From the NCBI RefSeq assembly GCF_000143415.4, contig NW_003314377.1, positions 262,240 to 326,239 on the forward strand: 64,000 nt of DNA, read 5' to 3'. The stretch is from Selaginella moellendorffii. Its lineage: Eukaryota; Streptophyta; Lycopodiopsida; Selaginellales; Selaginellaceae. The first letter of the stretch is position 1. Every line of letters starts with the position of its first letter. The translations under genes and the position numbers were made by a program. This document shows, one piece after another, positions 51,976 through 63,999 of this stretch. The notes beneath the pieces were generated by a model that saw nothing but the letters and a program-made list of their open reading frames with translations, did not search any database and was not told where the DNA came from.

Positions 51976-54900
51976 ACTCCACCACCCATAGACGAAGTTC
52001 GATGTCCTCATCGAATGGTAAACCCTTTCATAAAGTAACACCCACACGTGTTACCATTTCCATCCTTGGCACCTAGCCAATCTTTGTCTATGGTTTGACA
52101 TCAAAGGCTCACCATGCCTTGTCCATCCTTTAAGGGGCGTAGTCTCTCCAACTTAGAGACTGATTGGACCACATGTAATGGTTCTCCCCTTTTATTGGTT
52201 TAGTTCTCGCTAAACCTCTTAGAGACCCTTCTCTAAGTCAATCCCACTACTCCTTCTCGAGTAGTCTCAATTTCCATCTATTGAATGTTTGCACCTTGGA
52301 ACTTTTACTCTTTTGACTTTTTGGAAGTCAATTTTCTAGGTGTCTCCAAAACCTTGCATTGCACAGATTGTGCAACTCCACTTCCCTATCCTAGGAAGTT
52401 CATTACTTGAGGGCACCATCATCCTCTCTTCTATTTCGTGCCACCTTGGGCAAAGTTCCATTTATCATACTTTGTGCTAGGGCTGTCCATGGCCCTATCA
52501 TTTGGCTACCTTACCGCTCCCTCACTTGGAGCCTTTACTTCGCCAAATTGGAGCACTTAGGGATCCGTCCTTGAAAGTCCGCTTCCTTTCCCACAAGCTG
52601 TTAGCATCGAACACATTAGTGTTCCTTGGCTAACTTTGCCATTTGGATCCCTTCCATTAAATTTCATGGCCCAAACTTTGGCCACTAGTCCTTTGCTCCT
52701 ATCCTTGATTGTTGCACCCAGCAACATCGGATCGCTACCTCCATTTTTGAGGTATCCTTTCGGTTCCATAGCAAAGACTCTTCTTTGCCAAGTCCGGAGG
52801 ATGTTCACCCCTAGTATGTCTCTTTAGCATATTCTGCTATGGGCTCTATCCATGGCCCAACTTTGTGACCCTCCCATGGGTCTTTTATAGAGACTACTTT
52901 CCTCGGACTTACTATGCCATCGGACGGACATAGTTTATTTCCCTTAGGTGCTCTTCCCACTTGGTCATCACGACCAAGCCACACCATCTTAAACAGTTCA
53001 ATTTCAACATTTTGAACCAGGAACTTCATTCCTTAGCCAACCAAGGACCTTGTCCTTATCTGGCCATAAGATCACCTAGTGATCTCACCTTGGCACCTCA
53101 ACAGAGTTGCCAAGAGGTACTTGGTCTTCTAGACCTCCAAGTTGTTGACTATAACCCCGGGGGCATCCCCCACACTTGGCGGTGCACCCAAGCTAGCCCT
53201 TACGGCCAAGGGTTCATAGCAACTGAGATTAGGTGTCCCCATCTCACTCACCACGACCTTGGTGCCACTTGCACCAAAGCGTTCAAGTTAGATATGCCGA
53301 GCTTTCACACTAAGCAATCTAACCGTGCATCACGACTCCGAGGCATCCCTCGCTTGGCGGTGTGCCCAAACCAGTCTCCCCACTGAGAGTCCATGACCAC
53401 CGAAATATGAGTGTCCTCATATTCCAAACCATCACCACGCCCTAGTGATTTGGGACTCGAACCCAAGCACTAGAGGGTCGGGACTCGAACCCAACCTCCG
53501 TATATGCATCTACGGACGGCATCACACTAGATGCCTGGCGTGACTCCCCACGCCGGTGCACCAACCTATTTTTAAAGCGCGCTACAGATCACAGCTTAGG
53601 AACCTAGTTCCTCCACACTACCAAGTCCTCTCACTTGACATGTCTGTGATCATGCATGGACTCCTCCATGCTCGGCCCCATGGCCCACCCTTTTTGAAGT
53701 TATCACCTTCAACTAGGGTCTTTGTTCCCCCGATGTGCCAATCTCACTTGGCAAGTTCTCCGACCATTGTAACATGGTTCCTGCATAAGCGTGAAAGTCC
53801 TTGACCATCGACTTTCGTTCAAAGCCCTTTCTTTGAACACTCGGGAACTACTTCCCTAACCTTGATAACCTTGCCTCATGGCAAGCTTCAAGACCACGCT
53901 TCTGCTGCGCCACTCTGATTTCGCGCGTTCCATGAACCATTTACACTTGGCCTTTCTAGGTACTACGCTACCTAGAATTGTCTTTGGGAACCTTGAAGGA
54001 ACTCTGTCCCTCAGCTTGCTAAGGCCTCCCCTTTCGCAAGCTTTATAGTTGCCATATAGTCTAACATGGACAATTCCATATTTTAGACTCTCTATGGCAT
54101 CACGGTTGCTAGCAACAACATCCTCGAGCACCCTCTTGATTCTCCACTCCCAACTTTCATAACCACTATTGGATATGCCCTTTGATTTCTATGGTTCAGT
54201 TCCATCCCAACACTACTTGCCTTTGGCTTCACACCTTTCCTTCGGTCATTCTCCTCCAGACCAGGAGGATAGCTTTGCACTTTCTATCATGCCTTAGCAA
54301 GTATTCTTAGGGATGAACCTACCCAATAGCCCAGGGAGTGGTTCCTCAATCCGGGTATGCTCAGCTTATAATCCCACACACTGGGGTTACGTTGTTGCTT
54401 ATGGGCCTTTACATGCCCATCACTAGCCTTGCCAAAATTCCATTTTTGGCTTTGTCCAACTTGGGTAGACAGTCCTCTCCTATCTCCGCAACCTTGGACA
54501 TTTGGATAGCACCTTCTATCCATCATTCGCTAGGGACTTAGTCCCTTGGGCTTTATCCATTGCCTTCGCGACATCAAACACCACCTTCTGGTGTTCTAGA
54601 GTGTTCGGGTGTCCCAATGATGGCTTTCTTGACAATGAGTATTTCCTTTTATGACATTGACTTACTATATCGCAACATAAGCAACTTATCCCCCGTAAGG
54701 GTATATCCGACTTCCCTATACTAGAAGTCTTGGGTAGCTACTTTCTACCCGTTTAACCAGTTATTTTGCACCTTTTGCTTAGTTGCCTCATAGTTGTCAA
54801 GTCCTACAACTCATTGCTTGGTGCTTTCACACCTCCATCACTATCTGGGTCACCACACTCCAACTGCATGCTCTACAGCTTAGGCTATGCCATTCCCATT

Positions 54901-56036
54901 TCCATTGGGATTCCTTTGGCAAGGGGTTCTCATGAACCCACCAACATAGCCTCAAGGTATCACACCTTAGCACATTTGGTGCCTCCACACCATCGGCTCC
55001 ACGAGCCTACCTCTATGACATTTCCCTTCGTGTCTAAGTCTTTGCCAAGACCAACACCGCTCTTTCTCATGCCAACCATCTGTTAGCACTGCCCCATAGA
55101 GGTCACACACAACTTTATGTCAAAGTTGTTTTCTTCTGGGAACACCTTTCCCATAACTTTAGCATGGCACATTTTGCCATTGATGAGATACTCTCTGTTC
55201 TCATCCTTGGATCCTATGATCCCCCCCCCATCCTTTGTGGGGTACAACGCACCTCAGTCCAAATGCTTCATTCAGTCCTTTTTAGGACCATCCCTTGACT
55301 CTACTTGAGTCGTCTAGCAGTTTTGGACTTGGTTAATCCACCGACCTGTAAGGTCCTACTTGTGAGGCACTAGCTCACTGAAATACACATCTTGCATTCC
55401 GGTCCTACTCAAAAGGACTATTTTCACAAGTGTTACTCCGACACTTGATTTTGTTCTCTGGGGGCAACCTTTGCCCCTTAGGACTACTTGTCCATGTGAT
55501 GAGAATACCAACTCATCCACTTAATACACCCCCAACTCCTTGGGTTGTTCCAGCATTTATTAGAGGTAGCCCCGGCCACCATTTCAAGGACTTGAGTCCT
55601 CTTCCGTATTTGACCTTCCACGGTCATTACCTTTGGTCTCACATTCATGAGCACCAACCTCAACTATATGAGGATAATCTTGTGACTCCTTTATTGTTTT
55701 GGAGTCTCTATCTTTCCCGTGATCCCAACTTTAGTTGTTTACCACAACAACCTAAGCCAATTTGCTGAGACAAATGCTCATCCAGATCACATCCTCAACT
55801 CAATGAGGAAAACCTTGCACTGTTCCCAAGATCCCAAAGTCGTTCCATTATTGGCCCTTTTCTATCCACCACCTCGTCTACAAGTTCACACATGAACTGT
55901 AATGGAGAGCCATGTCTTCCAGACTTGCTACTCCTCAAGGATAGGCCCACTCCTCGGACCTTCCGATGCCAACACTAGTGGTGATATACTTGAACACCAA
56001 TAAAAGTCGGACTAAGGAACAGCTCCGATACCAAAT
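51976..56036 (-). other. Interior of element F
   Basis: About 4 kb; the longest minus-strand frames are 60-91 codons (53029-52811, 52808-52557, 54131-53856, 54280-54092, 54526-54287). Two adjacent frames (53029-52811 and 52808-52557) could be parts of one decayed protein, but I recognise no domain. The primer site is at 56022-56035 and the purine tract next to 51976. Confidence 0.6.
56022..56035 (-). other. Primer binding site of element F
   Basis: The minus strand reads TTTGGTATCGGAGC, containing the same TGGTATCGGAGC as element B; one mismatch to the initiator-Met tRNA complement. Confidence 0.83.
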
Positions 56037-57768
56037 TGTAAGCGACTAAATTTTCCATTCTACTTTAGTCACTTAACCACACCTCCGACCACTTGGAGGA
56101 GTCTCATTCACAACCTCCATCAGTCCAATTCAGGACTTGGGACTTGCTAGCCCCAAGAATGGCATCCATGCCACTCCACACTTGCACCTGGTCCAAGTGC
56201 TCCACGTGTCCGGTCCTGAGACCGACACCCAAAGGTACCACTAACATCTCGGCCCGTTACGCTAAGGCCATGGCCATTCACCTTTACTGCACTAGTGGTT
56301 CAACACCACTTGCATCACCACCCCGTCTCTCCAAGACTGGGCCATGTGTCCACGAGTGGTCATCCTAGATCCACTCCTTAGCATCCTTAGGATGCCCACA
56401 GACCTGGGGAGCTGCCTTCCCCAAAGTCCCTTTGTCAGTTCCTACCAAGTCCCTTTCTGCCCCTGGCCGTGTTTGCCAACACTGCCACTGGATCGAGGCC
56501 CACAGGCACGACCACTAAGTCCCACGGTCCTCTGGGACTTCCTCACCACATGACTGTGTCCTTGGTCACTACCCCAGAGGACTGCTCCTCTTCCTTTCCA
56601 CAGTCTGGGCCTTTGGGACAACATTTCGGAACACCGTGGCCTTACGCGAGCCACCTGGGTACTCTCCCCATCTATCGCCTTTAGGTGCTCTAGCCATGGG
56701 CTTAGAGCGGGTTCCGTTGAGCCACACCAGGTATCCAAGTAGGTAGTGCCACCCACACTTGGACTGGGAGCATCGGCCAGTCGATCTCCCGGGGGAACTA
56801 GAGCCGGCTCTTGAACACTTCACCAAGCTACCCCGCTTGTCGGTCCGTGTTCACTCTAGTCTTGGACTTCCCAGTGGGCAGCTCATCACCCAACACTGGG
56901 TCCGGCCTTCCTGGGCCAAACTGGCCTTTCCTGGCCAAACTGGCTCCACTGCAGTCCTCCCCCTACTATACTTTTGGGGCTCACCAAACCCCCCAGGGTC
57001 TGGGAGACGAACGCTTTGGGCTTTCACCCTCTCAGGCTCCGGACTCGGACTCGGACTCGGACTCGGACTCGGACTCGGATTCGGACTCGGACTCGGGCTC
57101 GGGCTCGGTCTCGGCCTCGGCCTCGGTCTCGGTCTCGGTCCCGATCTCGGTCTCGGTCTCGGTCCCGGTCTCGGTCCCGGTCTCCGTCTCGACTTCGGAC
57201 TCCATCTCGGACTCCATCTCGGACTCCATCTCGGGTCCATCTCGGACTCCATCTCGGACTCCATCTCGGGTCCATCTCGGGTCCACCTCGGACTCCATCT
57301 CGGACTCCATCTCGGGTCCATCTCGGACTCCACTTCGGACTCCAACTCGGGTCCATCTCGGGTCCACCTCGGACTCCATCTCGGACTCCATCTTGGACTC
57401 CATCTCGGACTCCACTTCGGACTCCAACTCGGGTCCATCTCGGGTCCACCTCGGACTCCAACTCGAGTCCATCTCGGACTCCACTTCGGACTCCAACTCG
57501 AGTCCATCTCGGACTCCAACTCGAGTCCATTTCGGACACTCCCACGTGTCATGTGTTGGTCCTTTTGGGTCCCTTTTTGGAGCCTCGCCTTTTGCTCGCT
57601 TCGTGCTCGTTCCTCGAGCACTTCGTTGGGAGTTCCACTCCCGCTCTTGACTTTTCAAGTCGGAGCTTTTGGTCCAAACGTGTTACGCTCGTTTGGCTCT
57701 CGCTTCGGCCACTACCATGTGGCGCCCTTCCGGCTCCACTTTGGGGCCTAGGGATTTTGTGTCTCACA
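56037..57768 (-). repeat. 5' LTR of element F (1732 bp)
   Basis: 92 bp longer than the other LTR because of extra minisatellite units; followed by GAGGC target copy. Confidence 0.93.
57040..57535. repeat. Minisatellite in the 5' LTR of F
   Basis: Same hexamer and 12-mer units as at 51339-51735, with more copies. Confidence 0.95.
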
Positions 57769-57773
57769 GAGGC

Positions 57774-58255
57774 ATTGGCAGGCCTGTAGGTGGTATTAAT
57801 TGCTCTTCCTTTTGTATAAAGCATTTCAACCGTTGCACATGCACAATCTTTGGAGGATCGGCCACAATACCCGATACAGTCCTTTTTATTGTGCAAGGAG
57901 CCTCTTAGATAAACCACGTACTGTAAGATGGGGAAAACAGATTAACACTAAATCATCCACTTTGTACTCCACAGGTGGATGATGATGGGAGTTGTAGTGT
58001 CGTTGTTGTCCCATTTGTACGTGACTTAAGTGTTTGGTAGACTTTGCTCGGACAAGTGGAAGAATGCTCATTAAATACTAATCCCACGACTTAGCATCAG
58101 TAGTTCGTGGCAATTGCGAGGGTAAATTTAGCTCCGTTAGTAATATTGAATTATGACTATATATGAGTTTATATGGTGAACCACCAATACAACTCTGCAC
58201 CCTTGTGATATATGCATACCAAAGAGATGGCAAATAACCATCCAAATCCAAATAT
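57774..58255 (-). pseudogene. Integrase C-terminal part of element E
   Basis: The minus strand encodes ITRVQSCIGGSPYKLIYSHN and HYNSHHHPPVEYKVDDLVLI, the end of integrase and the start of the GPY/F module, as in element G (63570-63960). Confidence 0.8.
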
Positions 58256-58475
58256 TGAAGTGATCGAACCAATGGTACACATCATCCCTAAGATTCCCGT
58301 GAAAGAATTCTAGTTGAACGCAAGGATTGGCACCAAGAGTAGGAGGAGTTGTGCCATGAATGCTACCATCAACTAAGTTTGGTTGTTTAATTGCAAGCAC
58401 ATAGCATCAAGCAATTGTACCAACTGTTGCTCCAGAGTCAAAGGAGGAGATTGCTAATCTGCCATGAAGATGAAC
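58256..58475 (-). pseudogene. Gag start of element E
   Basis: The minus strand encodes PTLGANPCVQLEFFHGN and DDVYHWFDHF, as in the gag of element G, and then passes directly into integrase sequence. Confidence 0.8.
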
Positions 58476-58697
58476 GAAAAAGAAAGAGTAAAGAAGAGAA
58501 ATGACAAAAAACTAAAAGGAAATGGTAGATCTAGACAATGCAAAATGCTAAATTTAAACCAAAATCTTGAAAGAAAAGAACAAAAGAAAAGAAATGGAAA
58601 AACGTAGATCAAGATGATGCAAAAGCTAAATTTAAACTAAAATCCCAAATCCAAGCACTTCTTAGGGACAATCAAAAGTGCTCCTCACCTCCACCAA
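58476..58697 (-). other. Leader of element E
   Basis: Non-coding; matches the leader of element G (59127-59440) in the opposite direction. Confidence 0.7.
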
Positions 58698-58872
58698 TGT
58701 GAGTACTTAGAATATAGAAAGGGAATACAAAAAATGTGCATATAAATTAGCTAAAAACCCTAGTTTATATATAGAAGCGAATGGTTCAAATTAAAACCAA
58801 TCCGATGGCTACTAAAATCCCACTATACTAATATTAACATACGGCATCGTAGCCGTACACTTGGCTCTCACA
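58698..58872 (-). repeat. 5' LTR of element E
   Basis: 175 bp, pairs with 50076-50251; followed by ATTG. Confidence 0.88.
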
Positions 58873-58949
58873 ATTGCTTTTATAAATAAATACTTTATAA
58901 TTTATTTTTAAGTGTGTTTAGACTATTTGTTATAAGGTTTTATAAACAT
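58873..58949. other. 77-bp AT-rich spacer between elements E and G
   Basis: Separates two head-to-head LTRs; nothing else seen. Confidence 0.7.
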
Positions 58950-59126
58950 TGTGAGGGCCAAGTGTACGGCTAAGATGCTGTATACTAATATTAGCATAGT
59001 GCGATTTTGGTAACCATCACATTGGTTTTCAATCTAGACCACTCGCTTCTGTATATAAATCAAGGTTTTTGGGCTAATTGATATGTACATTTTCTGTATT
59101 CCCTTTCCATATTACAAGCATTCATA
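58950..59126 (+). repeat. 5' LTR of element G
   Basis: 177 bp, TGTGAGGGCC...ATTCATA; the inverse of the element E LTRs (50076-50251, 58698-58872). Confidence 0.83.
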
Positions 59127-59443
59127 TTGGCATTTTTGATTGTCCCTAAAGAGTGCTTGGATTTGGGATTTTGGTTTAGATTTAGCTTTTGTTTCATCTA
59201 GATTTAGCTTTTTCTATTTCCTTTTTTTTATTCTTTTCTTTCAAGATTTTGGTTTAGATCTAGTTTTTTGCATTGTCTAGATCTACCATTTCCTTCTAGT
59301 TTTTTGTCATTTCTCTTCTTTTGCTCTTTCTTTTTCGTTCATCTTCATGGCAGATCAGCAATTTCTTCCTTTGACTTTAGAGCAGCAGTTGGTACAATTG
59401 CTTGATGCTATATGCTTACAATTGAACAACCAAACTTAGTTGA

Positions 59444-60180
59444 TGGCGGCGTTCATGGCACGTGGTACAACTCCTCCTGCTCTTGGTGCCAATCCTCACG
59501 TTTATTCGGAGTTCTTTCGCGGGAATCCTGGGGATGATGTGTACCATTGGTTCGATCACTTCACGGTGATTGCCATATATCATTCTTGGGATGATGCTCG
59601 ATGTTTGCGTGAGTTTCCCACATGTCTTCAAGGGATGGCATTGCAGTGGTATAATGATTTGAGCGCAACCACTCGTATGGATTGAAGTGTTCTCCCGGAC
59701 GTCTTCAAATGCGCCTTTGGACATGCCGACAACTGTGATGATGCCTTCCAACAATTGCATCGTCTTCGCCAAGGGCTATCTGAGTCGGTGATGCAATTTG
59801 GTGTTCGTTTTCGAAGTCTTTTGCTTCGTGTGGAGCCAAATATGTCAGAGCGGATCAAGCTAGGAATGTTGTAGCCAGCACTTCGTCAAGATTTTGTTAG
59901 ACTTATGCATGCATTTGCTCCCGCCACTATTGACAATGCTCTTTGCTTGGCACAACGTTATGAGACGTCGCCTTTTCCACTTCTTGTTGCACATCTTTTA
60001 ACTCCACTTCCTATGGGTGATGGTCCTGTTCCAATGGAGGTTGATGCTACTGCTGCTCGAGTCCAAGGACATGGTCGTGGCCGTGGTCGTGGCCGTGATG
60101 TTCGCTGTTAAGCATGTGATAAAGTTAGTCATACTTATCAGTGTTGTTGGCACTTTTCGAATTGGTGACCTTTATTCCCT
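59444..60180 (+). pseudogene. Gag of element G
   Basis: ATG 59444; FFRGNPGDDVYHWFDHF and CLQGMALQWYNDLS belong to the Ty3 gag domain. A stop at 59683 and frame changes follow. The later part (LMHAFAPATIDNALCLAQRYE) ends in a Gly-Arg-rich GHGRGRGRGRD stretch and a degraded knuckle (CDKVSHTYQC). Confidence 0.78.
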
Positions 60181-60770
60181 GAGTGGAGACCTTGGTGTTA
60201 GTAACGTCTTGTTGGTGCTGTTGCATTGGAAGGTTTAGACACCAAGATGCATCCGGGAAACGAAGAGTCATATGAGTAACGGAGGGACCTTGCACAAATA
60301 AGTCAGTGACCCCTTCATCTTTCTTTCGGGAGTATCATCAAGGGGTTCACTCAGCACCGGTTCATCTAGTGTTTACTTTTTGTAGCGCATGTGATCATGG
60401 GTTGAGATTTGGATATACTGTCACCGTGGATCCTTGGAACCTTGGGGGATAAACGGGTGGATGATTAGTTGCCTCACATGGAATAGATGGTCTACACAAT
60501 AGAAGGATTGATAGATTGAGTGCGGAAATGGAGGTGTTGATTCCCCTTGGCTCAATAGGGGTTGTCAGTCAATAGTCAATGAGGATATTAACATTTCTGA
60601 AGGGGGGGTGAGTGTAGTGCATATGATCATGGGTTGAGATTTGGATATACTATCACCGTGGATCTTTGGAACCTTGGGGAATAAATGGGGATAAAATAGC
60701 CACTAAGGGCTCTCTCATCAAACAATTGCCCCTTTTTCAGTTGGCTTAAGGGGAGAGAGATAAGGTGCGC
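60181..60770 (+). other. Repeated stretch within element G
   Basis: Contains a direct repeat: GCGCATGTGATCATGGGTTGAGATTTGGATATACT...CCTTGG (60385-60450) recurs at 60617-60680. It lies between the gag knuckle and protease and is probably an internal insertion or duplication, perhaps part of another element. No coding sequence seen. Confidence 0.5.
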
Positions 60771-61065
60771 TACACTTTTGAAGCTCGTTTTTATAACAAG
60801 AGCTCTCCTATTATTCTTTTTGTGTTGGTTGATACAGGTTCAAGTTTATCTTCTATTGCTTGATCTGTTGCCACATGTTGCCATCTACACTTGTGTCGTG
60901 CGGTAGAACCAGTTTTCATTTTTTATGGCAATAGCCATACACATGCATGTGAATGGGATGAGGTGGACCTGATTATGTGTGTGAGCGATTTCGAGCTTGA
61001 GTTGCAGTCATTGCGGGTGGTGCCGAGTTAAGCTTTTGACCTCATTTTTGGTATAGATTGGTTGT
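60771..61065 (+). pseudogene. Protease of element G
   Basis: Encodes RFYNKSSPIILFVLVDTGSSLSSIA; LVDTGS is the aspartic protease active site, and DLIFGIDWL near 61050 is the typical end. Stops are present in between. Confidence 0.75.
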
Positions 61066-62570
61066 AGTGCAATCATGCCAAGTGTGACTTTGAGGCTTCT
61101 CCCCCTTGTCTCATACTTCCTTATATTTCATCCATTTCTTTCACTTCCATACCTTTTCGTCCCTTTACTTTTACCTCTATTTCCATTACTTTTGTTCCCC
61201 CACTATTTCCTCCTATCTTTCCATCTTGTTTTGTTCTTCCATTTTCTGATCCCTCCGACAATCTTTGTGTTGCAGCGGTTGACCGGCTCATGACGGAGTA
61301 TTCTGATCTCTTTGAATTTGACATATCATCTGGGGCCAAGATTGCCACACGTCATCCGATTCCAACCAGGGATGCTCGTCCAATCAAGGTTCCTGTTCAT
61401 GTCGGTCACCTAAGGAGATCAAGATTTTATGTTCAAACATCAAAAAGATGTTGGAGAAGGGTGTTATTTAGAAGTTGCAAAGTCCTTAGGCATGTGAACT
61501 TCATCTTGTGATGAAGCCTGATGGGAGTATTCATTTTTGCATCGGCTATCGTCCGTTAAACGAAGTGACGATCCCAGATATGTACCCTCTTCCTCACACT
61601 ACTAATCTCTTGGATCATCTGGGGCGAAGTCGTTAGTTCACCAAGCTAAATCTTGCTTATGATACTGGCAAGTACCAATGGCTGAAGAAGATATTCCTAA
61701 GACTAATTTTTGTACATTATTTGGTTTGTACGAGTTCTTGGTGATGCTGTTTGGTTTGAACAATGCTCTAGCAACTTTCCAGTGGATGATGGACAAGGTT
61801 CTTTGCAATATGCCAGAGGTGACTGATCCACTCGGAGGGGACATGGGAGCAGCACGTTCGTGATATTTGTAAAGTGTTGGGTTGGCTACATGATGTTGGT
61901 TTAAAACTGAAGCAGTTGAAGTGCGTGTTTGGGTCCAAGGACACAATTTATCTTGGGTACCGTATTTCTCGTGAGGGTTTGCAAGTTGATCCTGACAAAC
62001 TTGTGGCTGTTCTAAACTTCCCTACTCCGAAATGTGTGAATGATATGTAGTGCTTCTTGGGCAAGGTGCAATATCTCAGTCGTTTTGTGGATCATCTTTT
62101 TGATCGTACTGCACTGTTACAAGTGTTGCTAAAGTCATCAATGCCATCTTTCATCTGTTCTCTAGATTGTGAGTGGGCATTCGTGGATCTCAAATGGCTA
62201 TTGACAACTCCTTTGGTTTTGGCATATCCTAATTACACTCGACCTTTTATTTTGCACATGGATGTTTATGACATTGGTCTTAGAGGTGTGTTGATGCAAA
62301 AGAGATCAAGTGTGCTTAGTCAGTGCCATCCCATTGCGTATATAAACCGTACATTACAACCAACGGAGATGAATTACTCCATGACAGAGAAGGAGTGTTG
62401 AACAGTAGTCTGAGGTTTCGAGAAACTTCATACATATTTACATGGTTCTCAGATGTTATTTGAAGGTGACCATGCTACTATTACGTTATTATTGAAGTGG
62501 AAAAACTTAGTTGGTTGTATTGCTCGATGGGTTTTGAAGTTTTAGATATATGATTTTGATGTTGTTCATC
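61066..62570 (+). pseudogene. Reverse transcriptase and RNase H of element G
   Basis: Words in several frames: [95 protein letters not shown] and NRTLQPTEMNYSMTEKEC. No FxDD/YxDD box can be seen in frame: the region around 61805-61860 is deleted or changed. Clearly inactive. Confidence 0.8.
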
Positions 62571-63999
62571 GCCCAGGGAGTTCTATGGCTGATACTGATG
62601 CCCTTTATCAAGCTTCTTTTCTTTTTCCACTCTCTTCTCATATTTCTGATGAGCCTATTGTTTCAGCATCTGTGGATTTTTTTTACGAGGATTTTATGCT
62701 ATCAGCAGTTGCTATACTTGATATTCAATGTCTATAAGGCGCACAACAAGATCTACCTTCTCTTGATGAGGTTCGCGAGGCTCAAAAGATTAAGCCGTGG
62801 ATTCGAAGGCTTCAAGATGGGTTTGAGAATCTTGCATCACTTGTTGATGACCTGCCTTTCTAGCATTTACATTTTTAATATCACCTTGAAGACGGCCTTC
62901 TTTATTTTGTGGGGACGGATCCTGATGATCATTTATGGCTGGTGGTGCTTTCTGTCTTTGTTCTGTGGTTTCTCCATGCCTACCATGATTCTCTTGTTCT
63001 AGGTGGGCATATGGGATATCGTCATGTAACTGAGAAGCTATACAAGTCTTTCTATTAGTTGAAGAAGCAATGTGATTTTATTTGGTATGTGCATAATTAT
63101 GTTTGGTGCCAAGCTTGTAATACTCCCTCTCGTGTTGCGGAAGGACGGTTGGAGTGAATTGTAGTTTCCCGTTTGTTTGAGTTGGTGGTGTTTGATCTTA
63201 TGGGACCTTTTCCACAGTCGACTGCTGGTAATAAGTATGTTATTATTGCTTTTGACTACTTGATTTATTGGGTGGAAGTTGGTGCTTTTGCTAATATCTT
63301 TGCAACTGCTGTTGGATACTTCCTCCTCAATCGAGTGGTATTCCAACATTCTTATCTAGAACGGATTCTTTCAGATAATAGTCCCATATTTATGGGTTAG
63401 GCATTTCATGTTTTGACGTCTCGATTGGGGATACACCACACTTTCACGAGTGCTTATCATCCATAATCAGATGGTCTAGTGGAACAGCTCGTTCGGACAT
63501 TCAAAAGGATGATTGCAAAGTATGTGAACTTTTAACATTTAGATTATGATGCCTTCTTTTTGGTATGCATATGTCACAAGGGTGTAGAGTTTTGTTGGTG
63601 CTTCACCATATAAACTCTTTTATGGTCATGATCCAATATTATCAATGGAGTTGGGCTTACCTTCGCAATTGCCACAAGCTGCCGATGCTAGGTCATGGGA
63701 TCAGTATTTGACAGACATTCTTCCACTTGTCTGAGCAGAATTTGTTGTACACTTAGGCTGCATACAAGTGGGACAACAATGGCACTATAACTCCTATCAT
63801 TATCCACATACGGAGTACAAAGTGGATGATTTAGTGTTGGTTTGTTTTCCCCATCTTACGGTATGTGGTTTATCTAAGAGGCTCCTTGCACAATGGAAAG
63901 GACTGTATTGGGTGTTGCGGCAAGTTGGACCACAAGTTTATAAGGTTTGACATGATGTCTAGCAGGCCGACCCTCCAAAGATTGTGCATATGCAACAGT
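62571..63999 (+). pseudogene. RNase H end and integrase of element G
   Basis: DVVHRPGSSMADTDAL, the zinc domain region (GYRHVTEKLYKSF, CQACNTPSR), the core (FDLMGPFPQSTAGNKYV, LSDNSPIFMG, SDGLVEQLVRTFKRM) and the GPY/F module (EYKVDDLVLVCFPHL, WKGLYWVLRQVGPQVYKV). Stops occur in most parts. Continues to the window end. Confidence 0.8.

Larger units (their letters stand above)
50336..57768 (-). mobile_element. Element F: 7.4-kb non-autonomous LTR retrotransposon (LARD-like)
   Basis: Long LTRs (50336-51975 and 56037-57768), TG...CA, with target duplication GAGGC (50331-50335 and 57769-57773). The minus strand next to the right LTR has a tRNA-iMet-type primer site, and next to the left LTR a purine tract (GGGTGGTGGAG), so it runs on the minus strand. 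The 4.06-kb interior has only short open frames, and I can find no gag knuckle, protease, RT, RNase H or integrase motif. Outside the minisatellites the LTRs read as the same, so the insertion is recent and must have used proteins of another element. Confidence 0.88.
50076..58872 (-). mobile_element. Element E: internally deleted Ty3/gypsy element, split by element F
   Basis: LTRs of 175-176 bp at 50076-50251 and 58698-58872 (TGTGAG...CTCACA), with ATTG on both outer sides (50072-50075, 58873-58876). The minus strand encodes the first part of gag (about 58400-58258), which is joined near 58255 directly to the C-terminal integrase region (58255-57770); protease, RT and RNase H are absent. Compared with element G, about 4 kb is missing. 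The 7.4-kb element F is inserted at 50336-57768. Confidence 0.87.
58950..63999 (+). mobile_element. Element G: degenerate Ty3/gypsy element, runs past the window end
   Basis: 5' LTR at 58950-59126, leader, gag, protease, RT, RNase H and integrase in normal Ty3 order, with many stops and frame changes. Same family as element E. The 3' LTR is outside the window. Confidence 0.85.

Noticed and set aside
51058-52038. Long open frames (up to 330 codons) in both LTRs of element F
   Set aside because: They are translations of 6- and 12-bp tandem repeats without stops; frames are open on both strands at once and differ between the two LTRs.
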